From positions 1 to 19,779 of the forward strand of contig CAYSWR010000025.1 in assembly GCA_964434855.1 (NCBI GenBank): a DNA stretch of 19,779 bases, read 5' to 3'. The translations under genes were made by a program, and so were the position numbers. The notes beneath the pieces are model-generated. The model had not been told where the DNA came from, did not search any database, and was given only the letters and a program-made list of their open reading frames with translations. The DNA comes from UBA8516 sp964434855 (GTDB lineage: Archaea; Thermoproteota; Nitrososphaeria; Nitrososphaerales; Nitrosopumilaceae). Each line of letters opens with the position of its first letter. Position 1 is the first letter of the stretch. Shown here in pieces: positions 13,929-19,779 of the stretch.

Positions 13929-13946
13929 AGATGCTGTTCTGTTGAC

Positions 13947-13963
13947 GGTTGAATAATTCAACC
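13947..13963 (+). terminator. Hairpin terminator after nuclease gene
   Basis: GGTTGAAT-A-ATTCAACC is a perfect 8-bp inverted repeat 19 bp after the nuclease stop codon, followed by TGTAATTTTT. It could end that transcript before hsdR. Confidence 0.5.
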
Positions 13964-14005
13964 TGTAATTTTTCGATTGATGTTTCTAGTGTTTAGGTAA
14001 AATTG

Positions 14006-14051
14006 GTATTACTGTTAAAACAACGGCAATACTACTTACTATCAGACTGAT
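14006..14051 (+). other. Hairpins upstream of hsdR
   Basis: GTATTACTGTT (14006-14016) pairs with AACGGCAATAC (14022-14032) with one mismatch and one G-U pair over a 5-base loop. ATCAG-A-CTGAT follows at 14041-14051. They lie upstream of the predicted hsdR promoter, so they could be an operator region or a small RNA. No function is assigned. Confidence 0.3.
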
Positions 14052-14126
14052 GACAGATTATTCAAGAAGCCCCCTAGAGGAAATCTGCGATCAAGTTTTT
14101 AACATATCTGCATAAGATCCGTTGAA

Positions 14127-16919
14127 TTGAGTAAATCCGAAGCCAAGACTAGGAAGGAAAAGATAGATCCACTCTTAGAGGAGGCTGGCTGGAATCTTAC
14201 TGACCGCTCACAAGTCATAGCCGAAGTTGACACAAAACAATCAGATTTTGTCAAAAGAGAATACAAGACCTTTGAGGATACCTTTGGAAATAACGAGGAG
14301 AAAAAATATGCAGACTATCTTTTACTTGACACTCAAGGAAACCCTCTTGCCGTAATTGAAGCAAAAAAGACTTCACGAGATCCTATCGTAGGACAAAAAC
14401 AAGCAGAAGGATATGCTGATGACATAAAAAAACAGACAGGACAAGATGTTTTCATTTTCTTAACCAATGGATATGAGATCTGGTTCTGGAATAGGGGATA
14501 TGAGGGAGTAAGACCACTCAAGGGATTCTATTCTCGTGACGACTTGGAAACAAGAAGATACCAAAATGTATCAAAGAAACCGTTCAGCGATGTTTTAATT
14601 AACAAAGATATTGTAGACAGACCATATCAAGTAGAAGGAATTAAGCGGGTTCTTGAGGGAATAGAAAGAGGACGTAGAAGATTTCTTATAGTTCAAGCAA
14701 CTGGAACTGGAAAGACTAGAGTTGCAATGGCACTTACTGATGTGTTAATGCGTTCTAATAGAGTAAAGCGAGTTTTATTTTTAGCAGACAGAAATGAGTT
14801 GGTTACTCAAGCTTATGAGGATAATTTCAAAGTGTTCTTTCCAAATGAATCAAAAACTATAGTGTATTCTGATTCAGTTGACAAGAGCCATAGAATCTAT
14901 GTTTCTACAATACAAACATTCCAATACGCATTTAGAAATTTTCCAGTAGGATTTTTTGATCTAGTTATTTCAGATGAAGCACATCGTTCAATTTACAACA
15001 AGTGGAAAGATGTTTTCACATACTTCGATGCATTACAGGTTGGCTTGACAGCAACCCCTTCTGATTTGATTGACAAAGATACCTTCAGGTTCTTTGACTG
15101 TTATGATGGTAATCCGACTTTTCTATATACTTACGATCAAGCAGTAAAGGATGGGTATCTGTGTGACTATGCAGTTTACGAGGCTCAAACACACTTCCAA
15201 ATCGAAGGTTTAACTTCTTCAGATATCCCAGAGGCAGAAAAACTAAGATTGTTTGAAGAAGGCGTGGATGTAACTCAATCTGAATTTGAGGGAACACAAA
15301 TTGAGAGGAAAGTCGCCATAATAGGAACCGTAGAAGCTCAGGTCAGAGAGTTCATGGATAATTGCCTCATGGATGAATCAGGTATGCTACCAGCTAAGAG
15401 CATAATCTTTCCTGTTTCCATAAGACATGGAAAAAGAATCTGGGAAGCTTTTGAACGACTCTATCCTGAATACAAGGGTAGACTTGCAAGACTGATAACT
15501 TCAGACGATTCCAGAGCGAAGAAATTAATCAAGGGTTTCAAGAAAGAAAGTTTTCCAAGAATTGCAATTTCAGTTGGTATGTTAGATACTGGAGTCGATA
15601 TTCCAGAAGTATGTAATCTTGCGTTCATGAGACCAGTCTTTTCAAAGATTAGATTCTGGCAGATGATTGGCAGAGGCACCAGACACAATAGCATCTGTAA
15701 AAACAAAGAATGGCTGCCTAATGGAAATAAAGATGAATTTCTGATTTTTGATTTTTGGAAAGTTTTTGATTATTTCAAAATGCATCCAAAAGGAAAGGAA
15801 GCTGCACCTACAAAGGCAGTAACATCAAGAATATTTTTTACACGATTAAACCAATATAATGCGTTTATTGGAGGTAATGATCTTGCAAACGCTGAACTTG
15901 TAAAACAGAAAATAATTGAAGATGTAAAGAGTCTTCCAAAAGATAATGTATCTATTAAAGAAAACTTGAGAGAGATAGAAAAAGCTGAGTCAGACAAATT
16001 ATGGCGCACAGTGGGTATTGAACCAATTCAGTTTCTGAGAAATAAGATTGCACCACTTATGAAATACAAAGTTGACGTAAATCTAAACGAAGTAATGTTT
16101 ACTCTAAAGTGTGAGCAGTATGTCTTGGCAATGCTTCAAAATAATGAAGAAGAAAAGGAAACAGCAATGGAAATGATAAGCGAATATCTTCTCAGTCTTC
16201 CTCCAACCATAAATTATGTTGCACAAAAACAGGAGATAATTGATAATGTTACCAGTCCTGAATTCTGGGAAGGTGCAAGCATATCTGATCTTTGGCGCAT
16301 TAGAGATGAACTTGTTTCTCTCATGCAATACAAGCAACCTGAACCAATTCCACAGATTGTGTTTAACATCGGTGATACAATTCAGGAACGAGGAATGATT
16401 GTATTTGGACCAGAATTGAAGGAAGAATATATTCAAACATATCAAGTCAAGGTAGAAAAGAAGATCAAAGAGCTAGTTGATTCTGATTCAGTAATTCAAA
16501 AGATAAAGAAAGATGAAGTCTTGACAGAAATAGATCTTGAACATTTAGAAAAAACACTAAACTCCCCCGATCTATACATAACTGAAGATAATCTCAAAAA
16601 AATATACGAACAACATAAGGGAACTTTGGTTCAGTTTATCAAGAAAATCTTGGGATTATACGAGTTTCCAGATCCTAAACAACGAATTAAGGAAGCATTT
16701 TCTACTTTTATAGTTGAAAAGAATTTTCTTAATGCAAATCAGGTAAATTTTGTGAGAACTTTGGAAACAGTACTTATCTCAAAGAAACACATTGAATTTG
16801 ACGACTTTTTTAATCCGCCTTTTACTAATGTAGGTCTGATAACTAATTTGTTCAAAAAGCAAGAACAGGATGAAATAATTGGATTGTGTAAGACATTAGA
16901 ATCTGAGGTGTTTGCATAG
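14127..16919 (+). CDS. hsdR: Type I restriction enzyme R subunit
   Basis: This 930-residue motor-endonuclease subunit of a type I restriction-modification complex translocates DNA with ATP and cuts it at a distance from unmethylated sites. The N-terminal nuclease has the acidic residue in KYADYLL (about 62) and EAK at about 77-79. The superfamily 2 motor has Walker A ATGTGKT (about 190-197), DEAH (about 282-285), TATP (about 307) and GRGTRHN (about 514-520). The long C-terminal helical region (about 600-920) matches the EcoEI-like R subunit C-terminus. The TTG start lies about 26 bp after a TATA-like TTTTTAACAT (14095-14106), consistent with a leaderless start. It overlaps hsdM by 1 nt (TAGTG). 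Intact, normal length. Confidence 0.94.
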   Translation: MSKSEAKTRKEKIDPLLEEAGWNLTDRSQVIAEVDTKQSDFVKREYKTFEDTFGNNEEKKYADYLLLDTQGNPLAVIEAKKTSRDPIVGQKQAEGYADDIKKQTGQDVFIFLTNGYEIWFWNRGYEGVRPLKGFYSRDDLETRRYQNVSKKPFSDVLINKDIVDRPYQVEGIKRVLEGIERGRRRFLIVQATGTGKTRVAMALTDVLMRSNRVKRVLFLADRNELVTQAYEDNFKVFFPNESKTIVYSDSVDKSHRIYVSTIQTFQYAFRNFPVGFFDLVISDEAHRSIYNKWKDVFTYFDALQVGLTATPSDLIDKDTFRFFDCYDGNPTFLYTYDQAVKDGYLCDYAVYEAQTHFQIEGLTSSDIPEAEKLRLFEEGVDVTQSEFEGTQIERKVAIIGTVEAQVREFMDNCLMDESGMLPAKSIIFPVSIRHGKRIWEAFERLYPEYKGRLARLITSDDSRAKKLIKGFKKESFPRIAISVGMLDTGVDIPEVCNLAFMRPVFSKIRFWQMIGRGTRHNSICKNKEWLPNGNKDEFLIFDFWKVFDYFKMHPKGKEAAPTKAVTSRIFFTRLNQYNAFIGGNDLANAELVKQKIIEDVKSLPKDNVSIKENLREIEKAESDKLWRTVGIEPIQFLRNKIAPLMKYKVDVNLNEVMFTLKCEQYVLAMLQNNEEEKETAMEMISEYLLSLPPTINYVAQKQEIIDNVTSPEFWEGASISDLWRIRDELVSLMQYKQPEPIPQIVFNIGDTIQERGMIVFGPELKEEYIQTYQVKVEKKIKELVDSDSVIQKIKKDEVLTEIDLEHLEKTLNSPDLYITEDNLKKIYEQHKGTLVQFIKKILGLYEFPDPKQRIKEAFSTFIVEKNFLNANQVNFVRTLETVLISKKHIEFDDFFNPPFTNVGLITNLFKKQEQDEIIGLCKTLESEVFA

Positions 16920-18403
16920 TGCTAGAAGCAGAGCTAAAATCTCAGATAAACAAACTTTGGGATAAGTTTTGGTCTGGAGGTATTGCTAATCCTCTTACAG
17001 CAATAGAGCAAATTTCTTATCTCATATTCATGAGAAGACTTGAGGATCTAGACAAAATACACGAACAAAGAGCTTCCGCAAGAAAAGAGAAATTCAAGTC
17101 AATTTTTGACGGTAACGAGAACTGTAGATGGTCTTACTGGAGGCACATGAATGCTGATGATATGCTAAAGCATGTCCGAGATATAGTATTCTTGTTCATC
17201 AAAAATCTACATGATGGTGAGGATGTTTTGTTTTCACAATACATGAAGGATGCAGTTTTCATGATTCCAAAACCATCTCTTTTACAAGAAGCTGTAAGCA
17301 TAATTGATGATCTTCACATTTCTGAACAAAATCAGGATACACAGGGTGATATCTACGAATATCTTCTAAATGAATTAAAAAGTGCAGGAAAGAATGGGCA
17401 ATTTAGAACACCTCGTCATATAATCAGAATGATGGTTGCACTAGTTGACCCGCAAATAGGACAAACTATATGCGATCCAGCATGTGGTACTGGAGGTTTC
17501 TTAATTAACTCCTATGAGCACATAGTACGAAAAAACACAAGTGAAGACATAATAAAATATGATCCCGATGGAACTCCACATAATCTAATTGGAGATAAAA
17601 TTGTAAAAAAAGAATATTGGAATTTGTTAAGACAGAAGACTTTCTACGGATTTGATTTTGATTCAACGATGATCAGAATTGGATTGATGAACATGATATT
17701 GCATGGTATAGAGCATCCTAACATTAGATATGCGGATGTGTTATCGAGGAAATTTGATCAAGGTACAAAATATGATATTGTACTTGCAAATCCTCCTTTT
17801 GCAGGTTCCGTTGATAAGACCGACATCAGTGATGACTTTAAGATTTATACAACAAAGACAGAACTTTTGTTTTTAGAATTATTTCATAATATGCTCAAAG
17901 TTGGCGGAAGATCTGCAATAATAGTACCGAATGGAGTATTATTTGGTTCATCTAATGCACATGTGGAAGTAAGAAAATTACTTCTTGAGAGATGTCAACT
18001 TGAGGCAGTAATTTCTATGCCTTCGGGGGTCTTTAAACCATATTCTGGTGTTGGAACAGCTATTCTGGTTTTCACAATGGGTGGTAAGACAGAAAAAGTA
18101 TGGTTTTATGAAATGGAAAAAGACGGTTATACTCTAGATGATAAAAGAGATTTCATAGATGGTAAAGGTGATATTCCAGATATAATTGAAAAATTCAAAG
18201 ATAAAAGAAAATCAAAAAAGAGCTTTGTAGTCAGCCTCGAAGAAATCAAGAAATCAGATTATAATCTATCTTCAGCACGATACAAGGAAATTAAACATGA
18301 AGAATTAGAATACGATGAACCTGGTATATTGGTAAAAAATTTACTAAAAACAGAACACGAAATCATTGAAGGTCTAAATGAATTACACAGCATGGTAAAA
18401 TGA
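16919..18403 (+). CDS. hsdM: Type I DNA methyltransferase M subunit
   Basis: This 494-residue N6-adenine methyltransferase subunit, with HsdS, methylates host sites and protects them from HsdR. The helical HsdM N-terminal domain is at about 1-140. SAM motif I, DPACGTGGF, lies at about 186-194 and catalytic NPPF at about 290-293. The C-terminus is basic and helical and contacts HsdS. The start is GTG, overlapping the last base of the hsdR stop. The stop overlaps the ATG of hsdS (ATGA). This tight packing suggests balanced translation of the three subunits. Complete and of normal length. Confidence 0.95.
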   Translation: MLEAELKSQINKLWDKFWSGGIANPLTAIEQISYLIFMRRLEDLDKIHEQRASARKEKFKSIFDGNENCRWSYWRHMNADDMLKHVRDIVFLFIKNLHDGEDVLFSQYMKDAVFMIPKPSLLQEAVSIIDDLHISEQNQDTQGDIYEYLLNELKSAGKNGQFRTPRHIIRMMVALVDPQIGQTICDPACGTGGFLINSYEHIVRKNTSEDIIKYDPDGTPHNLIGDKIVKKEYWNLLRQKTFYGFDFDSTMIRIGLMNMILHGIEHPNIRYADVLSRKFDQGTKYDIVLANPPFAGSVDKTDISDDFKIYTTKTELLFLELFHNMLKVGGRSAIIVPNGVLFGSSNAHVEVRKLLLERCQLEAVISMPSGVFKPYSGVGTAILVFTMGGKTEKVWFYEMEKDGYTLDDKRDFIDGKGDIPDIIEKFKDKRKSKKSFVVSLEEIKKSDYNLSSARYKEIKHEELEYDEPGILVKNLLKTEHEIIEGLNELHSMVK

Positions 18404-19569
18404 CTGAAAATCATTCAAAGTGGAGCATACAGCAACTAAAAGAAATCACTCAATGCCTTGATGCCATGAGAATTCCTATCAATTCAAATGATAGAGCTAA
18501 GATGAAAGGCGATATCCCATATTATGGAGCAAACGGAGAAGTTGATAGAGTAAATAAACACATCTTTGATGAGGAGTTATTACTTCTTGCTGAAGATGGT
18601 GGCAATTGGGGGAAAAATCAAAAATGTGCATATATAATAAAAGGAAAATCATGGGTGAATAATCATGCACATGTTCTAAGACCAGAAGGAATCTTGATTA
18701 AATTTCTAGAGTCATATCTCAATTTTGCAGATTTGACGAAGTATGTATCAGGTACAACTAGAGGCAAACTTAACCAAAAACAAATGAATGAAATTCCAAT
18801 TCCTGTACCTCCATTAAACACTCAGAAGAAAATCGTTTCAATCCTAGAAAAAGCTGAAGAACTCAAAAGAAAACGAAAGGAAGCAAACCAATTTACAAAC
18901 AGAATTTTGCAGTCTCTATTTCTGAAAATGTTTGGTAATCCACATGAAATTTCATCAAAATATAGAGTTGAGATACTAGAGAACTTGGCATTAAGAAAGA
19001 AGTATGCAATATCAAGCGGTCCATTCGGTTCTAATCTTGGTACTAAGGACTATGTTAAAAATGGAGTCTTGGTGATTCGTGGTACTAATGTAAAAACGAA
19101 TGAATTTGATACTAGTGATCGCAAATATGTAACAGAGGAAAAGGCAAAAGAGCTTCAAAGAAGTCAGGCTGGACCTAGAGATCTGATTGTAGTTGCTGTA
19201 GGAGCATCTGGGAGAGCATGCGTTATACCAGATTCAATAAATCAATGTATACTTTCCCAAAATTGTAACAAAATATCATTAGATGAATCTTTGGCAATGC
19301 CAGAATACGTTTGTTATCTTCTTAATACTGAATATTTCCAATCACAATTGAATGCTATAACGACGGACACTGTACGAAAGTTTTTGAGTATGACAAATCT
19401 AGCAAATTTCGAGATACCAATACCACACATCAATCAACAACAAGAGTTTGTTAATATTTGTAAAATAATGTATGATATAAAACAAAGACAAAAAGAAAGT
19501 ACTGAAGATATAAACAGTTTAATTAATTCTATTATGCACAAAATATTCAATGGGAAATTGGTGAATTAA
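18400..19569 (+). CDS. hsdS: Type I specificity S subunit
   Basis: This 389-residue specificity subunit sets the bipartite DNA target of the type I complex. Two target-recognition domains are visible. TRD1 (about 5-140) ends in PIPVPPLNTQKKIVSILEKA. A central conserved helix (about 140-185) follows, rich in KR and EE. TRD2 (about 190-345) ends in the parallel IPIPHINQQQEFVNICK motif and a second long helix to the C-terminus. The two TRDs share little sequence, as expected. The recognition site cannot be predicted from the sequence. It begins inside the hsdM stop (ATGA) and is the last gene before the right end of the transposon. A T6 tract at 19575-19580 probably ends the transcript. Confidence 0.94.
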   Translation: MTENHSKWSIQQLKEITQCLDAMRIPINSNDRAKMKGDIPYYGANGEVDRVNKHIFDEELLLLAEDGGNWGKNQKCAYIIKGKSWVNNHAHVLRPEGILIKFLESYLNFADLTKYVSGTTRGKLNQKQMNEIPIPVPPLNTQKKIVSILEKAEELKRKRKEANQFTNRILQSLFLKMFGNPHEISSKYRVEILENLALRKKYAISSGPFGSNLGTKDYVKNGVLVIRGTNVKTNEFDTSDRKYVTEEKAKELQRSQAGPRDLIVVAVGASGRACVIPDSINQCILSQNCNKISLDESLAMPEYVCYLLNTEYFQSQLNAITTDTVRKFLSMTNLANFEIPIPHINQQQEFVNICKIMYDIKQRQKESTEDINSLINSIMHKIFNGKLVN

Positions 19570-19574
19570 ATGAC

Positions 19575-19580
19575 TTTTTT
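19575..19580 (+). terminator. T-tract after hsdS
   Basis: TTTTTT occurs 6 bases after the hsdS stop, with no strong hairpin. Archaeal RNA polymerase can terminate at such U-tracts, so this is the likely end of the hsdRMS transcript. Confidence 0.4.
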
Positions 19581-19645
19581 ATTACATTTGAATTGGCATT
19601 TATTAAACAAAGAATTTGGTCAACCAAGAAAGGAAAATAACATAT

Positions 19646-19724
19646 CTCCCTAACTTAACACTTCAAACCCCTAAATGAACAGCAAGAGAAATTTGTTGGA
19701 AACTTCCTAAGATTGAACAGTGTG
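19646..19724 (-). repeat. Right terminal inverted repeat
   Basis: A reverse-complement copy of the left end: the inner 46-bp block (19646-19691) and outer 20-bp block (19705-19724) are identical to the left end, with a 13-bp unrelated spacer (19692-19704) of the same length. Confidence 0.88.
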
Positions 19725-19732
19725 CGATTTAT
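19725..19732. repeat. Target-site duplication, right copy
   Basis: CGATTTAT directly follows the outer end of the right terminal repeat and matches 6306-6313 in the same orientation. Sequence beyond it (19733-19779) is chromosome; no gene is visible in these last bases. Confidence 0.85.
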
Positions 19733-19779
19733 ACTTCTGTTAATTTTACGGGTGTTTGTTGTATGTGTTAACTAGCGGG

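Larger units (their letters stand above)
6314..19724. mobile_element. 13.4-kb defence-carrying transposon
   Basis: The unit is bounded by 79-bp inverted ends (6314-6392 and 19646-19724) and an exact 8-bp flanking direct repeat, CGATTTAT. It contains a SWIM/DDE transposase, an AbrB-type regulator whose operator-like sites recur at the transposase promoter, a DcdV-like deaminase, a PD-(D/E)XK nuclease-like protein, a full type I restriction-modification operon and several small unknown genes. The duplication length and the CACACTGTTCAA terminus recall the IS6 family. Assignment of the internal transposase to these ends is an inference, since the gene is central rather than terminal. The insertion lies in an intergenic region upstream of the CFI-box gene. 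Confidence 0.8.

Noticed and set aside
16104..16445. Minus-strand frame inside hsdR
   Set aside because: Antisense shadow of the hsdR C-terminal region with no promoter or recognisable domain.
6314..19724. Casposon, provirus or integrative plasmid
   Set aside because: No Cas1, tyrosine or serine integrase, capsid, polymerase or tRNA attachment site is visible; the ends and 8-bp duplication fit a DDE transposon.

Overview
The window looks like part of the chromosome of a mesophilic ammonia-oxidising archaeon (Nitrososphaerota/Thaumarchaeota, probably the Nitrosopumilus/Nitrosarchaeum/Nitrosotenuis side). This is an inference. It rests on the low GC content, leaderless genes with an archaeal TATA box about 24-28 bp before the start codon, frequent GTG/TTG starts, a CFI-box-CTERM membrane protein, GtrA and hemerythrin genes, a DUF6293/HFX_2341-like CARF-HTH regulator, and a SWIM-zinc-finger DDE transposase of thaumarchaeal type.

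Left part (about 1-6305) is ordinary chromosome. On the plus strand lie a GtrA-family membrane protein, an SDR oxidoreductase and a small two-TM protein. On the minus strand lie a CARF-like/winged-helix regulator, an overlapping three-gene operon (metallophosphoesterase, hemerythrin-domain protein, secreted Ig-like-repeat protein) and a secreted/membrane CFI-box-CTERM protein.

The main discovery is that positions 6314-19724 (13,411 bp) form one transposon-like unit. Its two ends are inverted copies of a 79-bp element: 20 bp identical, 13 bp unrelated, 46 bp identical. They are abutted exactly on the outside by the direct repeat CGATTTAT (6306-6313 and 19725-19732), an 8-bp target-site duplication. 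The outer end begins CACACTGTTCAA, reminiscent of IS6-family ends, and 8 bp is the IS6-type duplication length. A DDE transposase with a SWIM zinc finger lies in the middle.

The cargo is mostly anti-phage defence. It holds a two-domain P-loop/deoxycytidylate deaminase of the DcdV/AvcD type, a complete type I restriction-modification operon (hsdR-hsdM-hsdS, overlapping by 1 and 4 nt), and a coiled-coil PD-(D/E)XK nuclease-like protein just before it. Between these are small unknown proteins, a mini zinc-finger protein, a transposase fossil, a damaged TFS-type zinc ribbon, an AbrB-type regulator and a wHTH/zinc-ribbon regulator.

The AbrB promoter and the transposase promoter carry the same operator pair: four copies of ATGACCCCATA, two around the TATA box of each promoter. 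The transposon therefore appears to carry its own repressor circuit linking an AbrB protein to transposase expression. The reading frame at the transposase start is odd and may reflect a frameshift or start-codon decay. I see no rRNA, tRNA or CRISPR array.
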